A stretch of 64,000 nt of DNA from Lunularia cruciata (GCA_948567375.1 OX419761.1:21924243-21988242), one strand, 5' to 3'; positions 43,434 through 56,509 are shown, counted from the stretch's first letter. Program-made: numbers and translations. Notes: generated by a model not told the origin, from the sequence alone.

Positions 43434-44103
43434 GAGTGGCATTTGCAGGAAATTGTTGTTCAGTGCTCATTATTTCTGAGAATAGATAAAGCAAAGTGTT
43501 GTGAAGTAGTGCTCGTCGCTTGAGCTTGATTCCAAGTATCAATTTCGCAATTGTGTTTGTGAATGTTTGGAGAAATTCGAAGTGCAAGTCAGAGTGGTTG
43601 TTGGATGTTGGATTCCACAGCCTTGATCTTCATTCTGTGTGTTTGATCTTGAGTGAAGTGCAATCAAAGCAATGCCTTGACAGATCTGAGAGGAATTGTA
43701 GTGTTGGTAGTATTCTGCATTTGTGAGTGCAGTACGAAGTTGATGTGAAGCAATTTTGATCGAGGAAGTTGTGCCTTCAGTGGAGGGGTGGAACACAATT
43801 CTGAAGCAAAGTCGTTTTGTAGTGAAGTGCCATTTTTGGGAGAGCCTGAATCATCACAATCAAGATTGTTTGGAAAGATTTGATGGAGTTGTGATTATGG
43901 AGTGTTAATTTGTGACAAAACTGCGAATCAGTGCTTGTTACTCTCTTCTGGGTGTGGTTTCTAACTGGGAGATTAAAGATGCAACCAAGAAGAACTGAAA
44001 TTGTTACTTTGCTTTGTATTTGACCAATTCTGACTCGTATCTCTGCGGGAACAAACTTTACTTACCCGATTACCGCAAAAGTGATATTTGCCGGGTTGTC
44101 ACA

Positions 44104-45088
44104 ATCACCTACTATTTTGTTACATAGGTGGTGTGCTTTGGTTTCAATATCACCATTCAAGCCCCGATGATACCTTGCCTTATTGGTTCTTTATAACTAT
44201 CCACCTTATATCCATTCTTTGTGTGAGGAGCACTAAAGAAATTTCTTACTTCTGTAGTCTCTTCCACAAAATCACACTTTAGATAGAAGATGCATCTCTA
44301 GCTTCTTTCCCCATAACCAATCTCCTATCCAACTTAGTCTAACAAGCCAAATTTCCTCTCTTTCCTTCTACTTTGGGACCATACTCACAATTGCTAGCAG
44401 CAATTTCTACCTTGAAACTTGGAAATCTTAAATTCAAGTTCCAAGCCAAAAACATGATCAAAAGTCTAATCATGACTTTGATCTTTCCCACTATATCTTA
44501 CCTTTGAATTGTTGGGTTCTTCACCGCAAGTGAAGGAACCTGCCTACTACTCTCTATCGGCATCATGTTTTTTTTTAATGTGATTTCTCATAAATCACTC
44601 TTGCTCATACTCATAGGTATAACTCCTTTAGGATAACTCCTAAGAGAGACACAATATCAATTAAACATTGCAAAATTTGATCAATGAAGTTGCAATTTTA
44701 AACATTTGTAATTCTTGATCATTCTTCAATCAAAATTCAATTGTTAAATCACCAATTTTGTGTATCTTGCTCTTATCACTATCAAGTTTATCTTACTCCC
44801 AAAGTAGCCATTTTTTATACATATATCTTCTTGATTTGTGTGGCCCAAACAAAATTTCTTACAATTTCTTTGGATCAATTGATCAGTCTGAGGTGAAGTA
44901 ACCTTACTTTGGATCTACCACCCTTTAAGTCCAATTTGAGTCCTTCTTCCTCTAACACAAAGTCAACTTCTTTGGGTTGGATCTAAACACATGATTCTTC
45001 TCTCTTATTCTTCATTTGGCTTCAATTTGGCTTCAACAATACACTTCTCCTTTAAAAATCATCAAAAAAATAAAATGTGGATACCACA
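44104..45088 (-). repeat. Solo B-type LTR on the minus strand, second part
   Basis: Continues 19820-22639 after the B insertion, beginning with the duplicated atcac. The minus strand of 44105-44280 encodes the ORF-L N-terminal domain ('NGYKVDSYKEPIRQGIIGA'), and the LTR start appears as 'aaaatgtggataccaca' ending at 45088. It is followed by ctatc, the TSD matching 19815-19819. Confidence 0.75.
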
Positions 45089-45384
45089 CTATCTCTTGCA
45101 TCTTGTGCAATGTTTGTAAATTGGATCTCCTAATTATTGTGCTCTTAAATGTTTCCCATGTTGAGATTGGCATAACAAACTGCCATTTAGCTTGCTCCAC
45201 TTGGAATTGCCATCATAGTTTTGCAACTTTATCCTATTGGCTTGAAGCCAAGAGAATCTATCTTCATTTATCTTGAAGATTTGTAGCTTCAAATTTCATT
45301 CACAATCAAATACAAAATTCTCCACTATACCTGAGAGATTCTTGCCTTGAAATACCTTAGGCTTTGGAATTGTATTTGCTCTTT
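45089..45384 (-). pseudogene. Element C gag fragment between two solo LTRs
   Basis: A remnant of about 300 bp of the minus-strand chromovirus, recognised mainly by position: it is bounded by the ctatc TSD of one solo LTR and the tcttt TSD of the other. The minus-strand translation is Gag-like but weak. Confidence 0.45.
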
Positions 45385-48300
45385 TGTGGTACCTACATTT
45401 TTTTTCTCTATTTATTAGTGTTTAAGAGAAGAAGTAAGCACTTGAAGTCAAATTGCGGACGAAGAATGGACGCAAGTAACTTTGGAGGACATCCAAAAAA
45501 GATGACATGGGATCCGATGATGGAAGTACTTGGAAGAAGAGTACGACAGAAAAAGTCCAAAGAGCACCATCTTTGGGTCGGAAGGCGCAAAGGATACAAA
45601 GACCGTTTAACAACCTTGGTACGTGGCAAGAAAGTACAATTCAAGAAATGGCGGAGGCAGAAGAAGCATGTCTTGACAGTGACCGGGATCAACACGCAGA
45701 AGAGAGAAGGTTGAATTTGAAATCGACTAAAGAATGACTACAATTTGGGGTAATATAAGATTGCGTCTGCGTAGGGACAAGTTGAATATGCCAAGTAAAT
45801 TTCTAATCTCTTTGAGTAGTCGTCCTGCAGTAATGCGTGTCCGGAAGCCCATCAAGAGTGAAATTTTCTGCAATCCTGAGGGAGTTAGAGTGTCTTGTCC
45901 AGGAGAGGGCATCATCTTTCAGCGTCGTAGAACAAGAGAGCAGATTATGGCAAAGAACGTGACCAATGAGCTGGTGGTGTGAAGTTTCACATTTTGAAGA
46001 TTAGATGTAGTAGCTAGACTTGAAGTCTTGACTAGACTTTGTATTACCTTCTTAGCATGGAATTGGAATTTCAGTTTCTCGGGAGTGATGGCAAAAATAG
46101 CTGCCAGTAATTGTGAGGAGGGTCTCGAGAGGGGAAGAGAAGAGAAGGTTTGGAAGGGAAGAGAGGAAATCTGGCTTGATGGACTGAGTCGGATTGGAGG
46201 TTAGTATTGGGGAGAAAAGCAAGAGAGCCAACGGGGATCACCTTCTATCAGAAGTGTGATGCTGCAAAAGAAATGGCGGAAATTTGCAACTCATTTTTTG
46301 CTCCAAGAACGACGAATGGATATAAGGTAGAGTCCTATCAAGAGCCGATTCGGAGAAGTATCATGGGAGCACTGATGGCCATGTTCAAGCCAGAACAAAC
46401 AACGTATGTGAACAAACAGCAAGCCGTCTTCTTCCACCAAATGTTTGCAAGAGGTTCCGGTGAATTGAGCAAAGTGCTTTCACCACCAAACGAGGCAAAT
46501 GGTGATCAATTGGCAAACAGGTTCTCCGCCGCATTATTTTGCACCGTTTGCAGCACACTTCTACTTTGGGTTGAACCTACTGACAGTAGAGGAGCGTCAT
46601 CGCATGGTGTCTCATGTTCATCCTGACTTATGATGGGAAGCGGACAAAGAAAGGGCGTCACTATATGCTACATCTGCAAGCCAATGATGAGTATTTCTTG
46701 AAGACCAGACAATGGAAGGTCAAAGAAGTCACCAGTCCGAAGATGAAGAAACACGGCAAACCCGAAGAAGCAAAGTCGCCTCCCACTCAAAGGAAGACTC
46801 AAAGATTGGTTATGAAGAATACAAAGATGGTGAGAGAAGCATCATTGGGATCAGAGTCTGAGGAAGAAACCGAGTCGCAAGAGGAGGAATCCAAAGAAGA
46901 GGAGCTCACCTTAAAGAGTGAGGAGTCCGGAAGTGATAGCGAGGGGGAACCAGAAGTTCAGCAATTGGTGGCGGTTAGTGAAGCTTGTCAGGCAATGGTG
47001 GACAGAGAACCTGGAACAATGAGTCACTGTGTAGCTATGGTGGTGAACAAGCCGAGACTAGAGGAGAAGGAGGAGTATCCAGCGGAGCCAAGTTCAATAG
47101 GTAACAAAGAAGAAAGTACAGAAATGATGTCTCTAAAGATATGAAGATCGCGACTTTGGATGAAGGAGCCAATGAAGGAGGTGAGATCAAGACAAAGACG
47201 GCAATGAAGATGAAGATGAAGATGAAGAAAACTTTGGTGGGATATCTTATTTGACAAAAGTGGTCACACCATTGCTGGAGCTACTGAAGCAGCATTGGAA
47301 AGTAATTCCCCAAGATTGTAGGAAGGGGATGAATGAGTTGCAGGTGGTGATGCATTTGCTGAGTGAAGTGAAGGGGTTGCAGGAGCAACAAGTCCGAAGA
47401 AGTGAAGAAATGGAAGAACTTTGGAGGGAGGAAGTCTTGAAGAAGAAGACTTTCACAATGTTACAAGAAAGCTGCGAGGTTAAAGAAAAATAATTACAGA
47501 GGCAAGCTCGAGAATTTAAGGAACAGGCAATGTGGCTGAGCAAGATGAAGGAGGAAGTGAGTGATGTGCGCATCAAAAGTGTTCATTTGACGGCGATGAC
47601 CATCGTAATGGAGCAAGAGTTGGATAGTTTGAAGAAGAGTGCAGCAGGGAAGGATTAAGCATGGCAGAGGGAGTTAGCAGCCAGGCAAGAAGAAGAGGAA
47701 TGATTACGAGAGCTTGTCAAAAGCACAGAATTGCAGAGCACGCAGTATGCAAAAGAGAAGAAAATGCTTGTTGCGGAGTATAAAGACAAGCTGAAGATGT
47801 ATTGAGAAGAATTGAAGGTAGAGTGCTCTTGAGGATATGCATCAGAATCAGTGGGAGAAGTTGCGGGGAAGTTGAGAGCAATCTTAAGCACGGAGGCTGA
47901 AGGGAGATTGGAAGAAGCCCGCCCACATGAGTTGAAGTTGCTTGTGCAGGAAACTTGGAAGCAAAAAGCCAAGGATGTGGACATGAACACGTTGCTAATT
48001 CGATTGAGAGAGCATGTAGATCAGAAGATGTTAGAAGTAGAAAACAATGTTAGTCTTAGATTAGACTTAGTCAATTTGGAGTTAGAGAAGATTTGGAATA
48101 GTGTGACAGCAAAGAAGGAACCCGATGTTGCAAAAGTAGGAATTCAGGTGTCATCGGACTTATTATTTGACAGGAGATAAAGATGTAGATGGAGTAACCT
48201 TGAGCTCAATTGTAGTTCCTAGTGAAGAAGTAGTATAATTAGTGAAGGAATTAGTAGAATTAGCTATACCCAAAGAAGGAGAAATAGTAGGAAGATCATT

Positions 48301-49141
48301 GGGTTTGGAAGCCGATGATGAGGTAGACATCGGATTGGGATAAGTATCAATTTTGAGATAGGAAGAGGCAGATATGAAGAGATAGATTGCCAATTGGGAT
48401 CTATAGGTAGGAAGAGATGTTAGGAAGTGGTGCATAGGTAGGAAGAACTGTCTTTTGCTTCAGTATTTAAGGGGAGCATTCGCAGTACAATATTGTTTAG
48501 TATTCATATTTCTAAAGATAGATAAAGTGAAGTGCTATTCTTAGTGCTTGTTGCTTGAGCTTAATTCCAATTGTCAATTCCGTGTTTGTGTTTGTGAGTG
48601 TGTGGAGAATTCCAAAGAGCAAGTCAGTGTGTCTGTGGATGTTGGATTTTGCAGCCTTGATCTTCATTTTGTGTGTTTGATCCTGAGTAAAGTGCATCGG
48701 AGCAATGCCTTGACAGATCTGAAAGGAATTGTAGTGTTGGTAGTATTCTGCATTTGTGAGTGTAGCACAAAGTTGATGTGAAGCAATTTTGATCAAGGAA
48801 GTTGTGCCTTTAGTGGAGGGGTGGAACACAATTTTGAGGCAAAATTGTTCTTTGCAGTGAAGTGCCGTCTTTGGGAGAATCTGAATCATCACAATCAAGA
48901 GTTGTTTGGACAAAATTGCTATGTTGTGATTATGTGTGTGTATTTGTGACAAGTTGTCAAGATTGTGAGCTTGTTTCTCTCTTCTGGGTGTACTTTCTAC
49001 CTGACAGATTAAAGAAGAAACCAAGAAGAACTGCAATTGTGACTTTTGACTTTGTATTTGACCAATTCTGAATAGTATCTCTGTGGGAATGAACTTTACT
49101 TACCCGATTATTGCAAAATTGATATTTGCTAAGTTGTCACA
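45385..49141 (+). repeat. Solo B-type LTR on the plus strand (3757 bp, TSD tcttt/tcttc)
   Basis: Starts tgtggtacct and ends gttgtcaca. It matches the B LTR over its whole length but is clearly diverged. Flanks are tcttt (45380-45384) and tcttc (49142-49146), a 5-bp duplication with one change. No internal sequence is attached. It carries an ORF-L remnant and the 'tatttaa' promoter at 48464-48470. Confidence 0.85.
46088..48343 (+). pseudogene. ORF-L copy in the plus-strand solo LTR
   Basis: Starts ATG at 46088, aligned with the ATG of the B 3' LTR copy, and ends TAA at 48341-48343. The N-terminal domain is conserved ('NGYKVESYQEPIRRSIMGAL', 'QAVFFHQMFA', then after a frameshift 'FAAHFYFGLNLL'). 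Acidic stretches, the coiled coil and the C-terminal 'KMLEVENNVSLRLDLVNLE' follow. It has its own stops and frameshifts (near 46440, 46630, 47140, 47490 and 47657). At the two places where both B copies have TAG this copy has Lys codons, so the ancestral protein was probably open there. Confidence 0.72.
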
Positions 49142-49541
49142 TCTTCTCCTTCTCAAAATGGTTCTCTCTTTACATGCTCTTGCTATTGATGCTCCTTTCT
49201 TCCAACAATTACGTAAGGTGCTCAATTTGTTATTGCATAGGAATGATAACCTTGGGCATCATTGCCATGAGTACTACTCTATCACAATTATATACAATTA
49301 TAGATATTAACAAGTAGATGCAACATATTCATTGCTCTCTATAAGTTACAATTACAAGTATTAGCTTCACCTAATACTGCTAATTCCATTCATTGTACAA
49401 GGTGATTGCATTTAGAAAATTCTACCCAAAGTGTGAGGTGATGAACTACATGAAATGATGCTTGAGTAATAAATGGACAAAAGAATCCAAATGGTTTACA
49501 AAAAGTAAATTTGGTGATCTATAGATTCCATGCATCCCATT
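49142..49541 (-). pseudogene. Element C leader and start of gag
   Basis: Lies between the solo LTR and the primer-binding site of C. Minus-strand frames show a short charged segment near 49142-49240, perhaps early gag; the rest looks like untranslated leader. Confidence 0.4.
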
Positions 49542-49544
49542 CTT

Positions 49545-49556
49545 GCTTTGATACCA
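49545..49556 (-). other. Primer-binding site of element C (initiator Met-tRNA type)
   Basis: On the minus strand this reads tggtatcaaagc, close to the TGGTATCAGAGC complementary to the initiator Met-tRNA 3' end used by many plant LTR elements. It lies one base beyond the LTR end. Confidence 0.75.
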
Positions 49557-49557
49557 A

Positions 49558-50083
49558 TGTAAAAGATCAAGAGAAATTAGAGCATGGAAGACCAAAGTGA
49601 ATGATCACACTAGGACTCTTGAATGGGGGAAACTCCAAATGCCTAGCATGAGCTTAGGCTTTGGTATTCATAGGGAAAATACAAGGCTCTTAGGAAGTTT
49701 CTCAAGAAGTTTCCTAAAAGTCGCTTCTTAGAGTGCAAGCTAAGCTAACCTGAAAGCTTCTCAAGAAGCTTCCTTTTAGAAGTTGCCTACTTGGAATGAA
49801 AACTAAGGTAGTTGAGAAAGTTTTACAAGGAGTTCCTTTCTAGAAATCACCTACCTGGCATGGAAGATAAGCTAGCCAAGAAGCTTTCCAAGAAGCCTTC
49901 CTCCTAGAAGTCATTTACTTGTCATACACATTACTTGATAATTAGAAGGTACCAAGAAACTTCCTAGATACTTCTAGAACATTCCTATGATTCTTGGCTA
50001 GTTTGGCTTATTTGTTACTTTGTTAGTCTTGACTAACTTTTCTGTAAACTCCATATTGTCAAAATGACCATGATTGATATAAC
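49558..50083 (-). repeat. 5' LTR of element C (minus strand)
   Basis: Minus strand: begins near tgttatatc (50083) and ends cttttaca (49558) just before the primer site. It is related to the LTR at about 690-1130 and has the same tandem 'gcttct..aagctt' units. The outer end is approximate. Confidence 0.7.
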
Positions 50084-50261
50084 ACCAACATGTTGATCTC
50101 AAAGGTTCCGCATTTGATAGTCAAGGAGATGTTGGTGATTAAAATTGTTGTTTCTTCTTCTCTTGTGTTTGTAATGTGTAACTTTGTTGTAGCAAAAGCC
50201 TTTCATATAAGGAGTTTGGGAGGAGTTTTGGTGACTCTTAGCCTAAAATCAAAAGGAGTCC
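50084..50261. other. Short spacer between C and A-rev
   Basis: 178 bp without a recognisable feature; it is probably the flank into which C and A-rev inserted. Confidence 0.4.
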
Positions 50262-50945
50262 TATGAGTTGGCATGTCTCTCACTCAAAATTAACCTTTGA
50301 TGGCCATTAAAGTAGCGCACCATGGACTAAGAAGGCAAAGAACCTCAATTCCATCACATTCCTTCAAGGCTAAAACTCCAAGACTCATAGACATTGCTCA
50401 CTAAAGAACTCAACAAGAGAGAGATAGTTGTAAATGAAAGGACAATAATTATCTCCTCACTCCTAGTGTATATACTTGTGAAAAAATTTACACACTTACA
50501 AATTACTAGCATAACTCAATTATTAGGCTAAAAGTCAAATAAAGTCAAAAAGTCAAAAAGAATATCCAAGCACATGAGAATAATCCCATGGGGAGGTAAT
50601 CTTATCCTCACCTACCAACTAAGTCAAGTCTTTCACATGGGTTATCCTTGGACTATAGAAAAAGTCCACACCAACAAGGCTTGTGAGCCAAAGAGCTCTC
50701 AACTCTTTTCTCAAAGTCAAATAATTAGGAATAATACCAAGTCAAATACACTAAAAAACAAACTCATGGTGCCCACTCTTTTTTTTCCTTTAGAATAGGG
50801 TCATTTTATCTTATCTAGGACTAACTCTAGCTAATCATGACTAATATAGAAGCTTAGCTAAACTCCATATAGGTAATAATTCTCCACTACTTGCAATACT
50901 AAACTTTATATCCATATTGAGCTTATATGCATCAATGGATGTTCA
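50262..50945 (-). repeat. 3' LTR of A-rev
   Basis: The reverse complement aligns with the A LTR from end to end, with many changes. The polypurine tract region ('tttaccc' on the plus strand) follows at 50946. Confidence 0.85.
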
Positions 50946-50994
50946 TTTACCCTTGGACTAAGATTTCACTTTGTCCTTGGAGTGAAGGTCACTT

Positions 50995-53900
50995 TACCTT
51001 CTATGATACAACTTGAACTTATCATGGTAAATCCTATCAAAGTGTCTCCCTCCCAACTCCTTGAGATCACAAGTGTAATTGCCCCACAACTTCTCCACTA
51101 TGAAAGGTCCAAAGTACTTAGGCAAGAACTTCTTTTGCACCCTCTTGAATTGATTAGAATCAAACAACATTACCCAATCACTTTCCTTGAAGTGCTCACC
51201 TTTTTCTTGCCTTGCTTCTTGTCACAGCTCTCTTTTTGTTTCCTTTAGGCTTGCTCCACTCAAACCATGGCAACTACTCTTGCCTCTTCTAATTCCATGA
51301 GGTGCTCCTTCCCTGACTTCTCTGCATCACCTCCTTGTGCCTTCTTCAATTTCTTATGAATGCTGTAAAAGTAAGAAGATCAAAGTGGATAGGTAAACTA
51401 GACTAAATAAAATATACCAAATGACATGGAAGATACTTAGTGGGTTTCTTCATGGTTGTCCTATTATTTCACAAAACTGCATGAGGATCATTGGAACAAG
51501 AGGATTTCTACATCTTTGGCCAACATCATGGACAAGGTTTGATTAGTTCTCCCTACCAAGCCATTGGAGTTTGGCTTATAGGAGGTAGTCAATCTATCTT
51601 TGATAGATAAATGTTCTAGTATGGCTGTAGTGATACTTCTTATAAACTATCCTCTTCTATCAAAAACCAACTCTAAAAGGCACCCAAACCTAGTGATGAT
51701 ATATTCATAAAGAAATCTACCAATGTTAACTTCATTCTTTTCTCTCAATAGTCTAACCTCAACCTAGTTGGTAAAGTAATCAGTAACTATCACAATGTAC
51801 CAATTTTTCCTTTGAGTTCTATTGAGAGGACTTACAAAGTCAATTCTCCAATTCTTAGAAGGTTTTAGCAATGGAATTGATCTAAGAGGTGGCGTAGAGG
51901 TAGACTTCTTAGTGAAAGCTTGACAAACATTACAAATTTTACAATAATCAAGACAATCCTTGTATCTAGAATCTTGAAAATGTCACCTTTCTTGTAGAGT
52001 GATCTACACATACCAAACCATCATGAAACTCCTTCATGAGTAGGATAGACTCCTCCTTTCCACTACTCATCAAAGTAGACTATTTGCTCTTTGATGGAAA
52101 AGAATGTTCTCTACCATTGTGTAAGGTCTAGATGTTGCTTCAAGGACCTTCCTCTCCCTAGCATGCATCCCATCAAGATAGTTACCTCTTGTTACAAAGC
52201 TCACAATCTCCTTGTACTCCATTAGAAGCTCTTGAGTGATTGAGATTTTCATAAGCTCTTCATCCAAGAAGGAATCATCCATTGGTTCATTTCTATCATG
52301 ATCATAGGCCCTAAATAACAAATCAACAATTACATGTTTTTTGTGGCCTATATTCAATGATGTAATTATACTCAAACAAGAGAAACATACACCTTACTAA
52401 CCTCCCTTCCACATAAGGCCTGTTGAAGATATATTTCAAAGCCTTGTAATCCATGACAACAGTGGCCTTCCCTTTGATCAAGTTGTGTCAAAACTTCTTG
52501 AGACCAAAAATCACTACCAACCCTTGCCTTTTTGTGATTGGATAGTTCTTCTTTGTTGAGACCCTTTTTATACTAGCATAAGCTATTAGGTGATATGCCC
52601 ATCTTGGTCTAATTTACTATTAGTGCATCCTATAGCTACATTGGAAGCATTAGCATAGAGGATGAAAGGCTTACTTCAATCAAGTTTAGCAAGAATTGAA
52701 GCCATAACAAGAGATTGCTTGAGCTCCTCAAAAGCTTTGAGAGACTCCTTGTCCTCCAAAATCACTACGCATCCAACACTCTTCTTCATGTAAATGGTCA
52801 ATGCATAAGCCTTGTAGGAAAATGAGAAGATGAATCTCCTATAGTACCTAACCATCCCCAAGAATTGGTGTAACTTTTTCAAGCCTGAAGGGAATGGAAG
52901 GTTTGAGATTTTCCTCACCTTTTCAAGATCCATTGCTATTTTGTCCTTGGAAATGATATGCCCAAAAGTAGACCTTCTTCACAAGCAAAGATGCACTTCT
53001 CTAGGTAAGTGATGCATTTGCTTCATCTAAGCATTGCAAAAATTTGATCAAGTGCTCAAATGCTCTTCCTTGCTCCCACAAAAGTCATCATTGAAATCTC
53101 TCTCAAATCTTCCACTCAAAGGTTCAAACACCTTATTCATGAACCTTTGAAATATGTTTGGGGCATTATAAAGCCCAAAAAAATAACCTTGAAAGCATAA
53201 GTTCCCCAAGGTGTGGTGAATATGGTGAGTTGTTGATGCTTTGGTGCAATTTTGGTTTGGTTGTAGCCACTATAACTATCTCCATATTTATACCTCTCAG
53301 GATCCACAACCTCCTCCAAGATCTTATCAATGAATGGCAAGGGGAAGCAGTCTTTCTTAGTAATAGCATTGAGCTTCTTGTAATCAACACATACCCAAAG
53401 CTTGTTATTCTCCTTCTTCATAATCACAATTAGAGACACCCATTTTGAACTCTCCACCTCACAAATAAACTCAGCCTCCTTGAGCTTATTAATCTCCTCC
53501 TTCACAACCAAAGCTTTTCATGGGCTAATGCAATGTTGCTTCTGGTAGACTGGTCCTGCATGTGACTCCACCTTTATCTAGTGCTCTTCCAAGGTGAATT
53601 TCTTGAGATCCTTGTAACTAAAAGCAAACACATGGATAAACTTGTGGAAAATCTCCTCAAATCTTATCTTCTCCTCCTTGGTAACATTTGGACCATATTT
53701 GAGAGTAGATAATGTCCTCTCTATCTCTTCTAGTGTCAATGGTGATTTGTTAAGGTCCTTCAAAACCTCTAGCTAAGACACAAAGTCCATAGGACACGAG
53801 AGATACACATTTGAAATCAGATTCAAAGTCATGTTCCTTTGATGAGGTCTCTTCTTCCATACTTGTGTTCAAACTTGAAACTTCTTCTTTTGAATCTGGC

Positions 53901-55747
53901 TCCCAATAATCAGAAGATGGTGTATCTAAATGTGAAGGGAGGTTGGGGTTGGTTATAGGAATTGTAACCCAAAAGTTTGATGGCCCAATTCTCAAGTGCC
54001 CTTTGGCCATTGATAAGTTGTTAGAGCTACTCTCAACCATGGCCTCCAAGTACCAAATTATAACTTGCATCCTTCAAGACTTGGAGTCATGAGATTTTGA
54101 ACTCCCATGAATGAGACCACCACCTTATCCATCATACCCATTGGTCAAACTTTTTGCTTGTTTGCAATGCATACTACAAAATTTGAAGTTTTAGAGGGTC
54201 ATCATACCCAACTTCTTCATCAACTTCTCTGACATGGCATTCACCACAGATGCTCCATCAACAAGTGCATCCTTGATGTTGTGACCATTCATCCTTACAT
54301 CAATCTTGGAGGCATATTTACAAGCCTCCCATGGTGATGGTTTTTCATCCGCTACCCCCATTGATACCAAAGCCTTTGCTTTCTTCTTTATCTTGCTCCT
54401 TGTAGAACTCAAACCACCCCTAAGCTCCTTTCTCAAGGTAGGATTTAAAGTAATTAGTTGATTCATTGTGATGTTAGCCTTATGACTATCAACATCTTCC
54501 AACACATTGTAGTCCACATTATTGATTTGAGATCAAGAAATCATCCATCTTTAGCTTCTTCCTTGGAGTCTTTGTGGATGGTCTTGAACTAGTATTGTGA
54601 GTACTCCTTGTGAGAATTTTACTATCCTTGCTAGGAGTGAGTTCTTGAGAAAATTTTATATCATCTGCAAAATGAGATCTCTTTTTCTCTTGTGCTAAGA
54701 GCTCCAAATTAAGACCTTTGGAGTTTGAGCATTCTCCCTTCTCATTCTTACTCTCTACCACATTTATGCATGCCATCCCCTTACCTCTATTTTTCATAGG
54801 AGGTACTTGGGCTTCACCACCTCCCTCCTTCTCTCTATTATCTCCCTCAGAACTCCTTCTATAGTAAGTGGAATTTAGGCAATTCCTTTGGATGTGACCT
54901 CTATCCCCACACCCAAAACAATTTCTATTATTGAAATTACTAGTTTATTGGCCTCTTCTATATGGATAGTTTTTATAACCCCTAGACCCTCTCCCATTTT
55001 TGTCTACCTCTCTCTTCTCCCATAATTGTACTACATTGATTTGAGATCTACAAGTTGCTCTGTGATAGTTTGAAGTGGATTTTTTGGCAAAGGTGCAAGG
55101 ACAAGAGCAACTACTTCTTGTGGTGCCACCAAAGGATCACAAACCTCACCATAAATGTAGAATTGTGGAGGATGCACAACCTTCTTCACCACCAAATCAC
55201 TCTTATCTTCTTCCAAACTCTCCTCCATATGAATTATAATCTTGATAACTTCTACCTTGGAAGAAAGTTTTTCATATCTCACCTTGCTTTGAATTTGTGG
55301 TTTCTCTCTCATAAAATTCTTGGTGAGCATGGCTCCTATTCCAATCATGGTATTCTCCACATCATTCCCACTATTCCTCAACATTATGTGGAATCTAGAC
55401 TCTAACTTCTCTACTCTTTTGGCAAAGACTCTCTCTTTCTTTCCATCTCCTTGTTTGAGGAAGGCAACCTTACTCATCAATCTCTCATAATTATCATCCG
55501 AAAGAAAATTCTCAATGAGTGTTGTAGTCAAACTCTCCCAATGCTCCTCTTGCTCATCTCTCCTCTCTCTCTTTTGGTATTCTAACTCATACCATGTAAG
55601 AGTTGCATCCTCAAACAAATCTGGTAGTAGTGAGACCCACTCATTCTTCCTCCTCTTATTGTTTTGTATGCAAGCCCTCTTGAAGTCTCTCACAAAAGCC
55701 TCCACATCCTCTCCATTATTGCCAAAGAAAACCATAAGTTTCCCCAT
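50995..55747 (-). pseudogene. gag-pol: Gag-pol of A-rev, decayed
   Basis: On the minus strand the ATG at 55745-55747 opens 238 codons of gag ('FVRDFKRACIQNNKRRKNEW'). Further pieces follow: protease near 54250 ('ALVDGASVVNAMSEKLMKKL'), RT near 53137-53511, the RT/RNase H junction near 52676-52933, and integrase and C-terminal parts down to about 50995. Stops and indels separate all of them. The order and wording follow A2 throughout. Confidence 0.88.
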
Positions 55748-56215
55748 CTTAGCCTCTCACTACCTCTCTCTTCTCTCTATTTTTTGGTCTATTTTCTCTT
55801 TCATCCTATAACTAATAGAGGGTATACATGACTAGCACCATTTGAAAGTAGTCCACTTCAGGTGGTACAAAGGATTCAGGTTACTCCATGATTTCTATGG
55901 CATGATCAAATCTAAAGGTCCAAATTAAGCAAATTCTCATGGATATTTTATCCATCAATTGAAAAATTATCTCTATCACTAATCTTAAGAACTTTCCCAT
56001 GAAGGTGGTAGTTTCTTTGTAGTGGTACTATAGCTCCCTCTAAGATCCTTTACCAAGGTCTTAAACAATGTTATTGCTCTTTTCACTCATGGCTCTTTGG
56101 GAGTCCTTCCATTCCACAAACCTCACACAACTTATTGGTCCTAGATTTCCTCCCTCCTAATCTTGGTGAAGAAAGTCCAACATGCAATCTCAAGTCATGT
56201 AAACCTCTCATTCTC

Positions 56216-56509
56216 TCAATCTCTTGCTCTCAAACTCAATAAATATGAACTTGCCTTATGTCCCTTCTCTCCACATAAGAAGCACTTAGAGTCACTCTTT
56301 CCTCCAAACAATGAAGGTCTTTGAATCCTATCAACACTCTCTTCAAATTCTACTCTTAACTCTCCTTTATTCAAATGAGCCACTACTACCACTTCAACCC
56401 ATTGAGGAAAATTACATAACCTTAACTTCCACTCATGATGACCCATTCCATGCTCCCAAGATGAGACAAAACACTCAAACATACTTTTGGTCAAACCTAC
56501 ACTCCTCAT
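56216..56509 (-). pseudogene. ORF0 remnant of A-rev
   Basis: Minus-strand reading contains 'HHEWKLRLC', 'RVEFEESVDRIQRPS' and the knuckle start 'CFLCGEKGHKASS', with the last Cys changed to Tyr. It then loses the frame. Together with A2, A3 and A4 it shows that ORF0 is an old part of this family. Confidence 0.7.

Larger units (their letters stand above)
22640..44103 (+). mobile_element. Full-length family B retrotransposon with 3.7-kb LTRs, interrupted by A3
   Basis: 5' LTR 22640-26343, primer site, gag, pol, polypurine tract and 3' LTR 40341-44103. The TSD is atcac at 22635-22639 and 44104-44108, inside a minus-strand solo LTR of the same family type. Without the A3 insert and its TSD the element is about 13.66 kb. 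RT and integrase are Ty3/gypsy with a FIDD RT box; no chromodomain and no env-like ORF between pol and the LTR were seen. Stops in gag and pol make it non-autonomous now. The main oddity is the large ORF inside each LTR. The LTRs differ by an 89-bp deletion, small indels and many point changes, so it is clearly older than A2. Confidence 0.93.
40341..44103 (+). repeat. 3' LTR of element B (3763 bp)
   Basis: tgtggtgccc...gttgtcaca, followed by the TSD atcac. It retains the 89 bp missing from the 5' LTR. TATA boxes lie at 40725-40732 and 43427-43433. Confidence 0.93.
18232..50083 (-). mobile_element. Decayed chromovirus C on the minus strand, host of the nested insertions
   Basis: On the minus strand, from high to low coordinates: LTR 50083-49558, initiator-Met-type primer site, leader and gag start 49541-49142, more gag 45384-45089, then gag end, zinc knuckle, protease and RT 19819-18232. 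The pieces are separated by two solo B-type LTRs, each with its own TSD, and one of these LTRs holds the full B element. Integrase and the 3' LTR are not present beyond 18232. This is the oldest layer here, judged by decay and by its being the outermost host. Confidence 0.7.
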
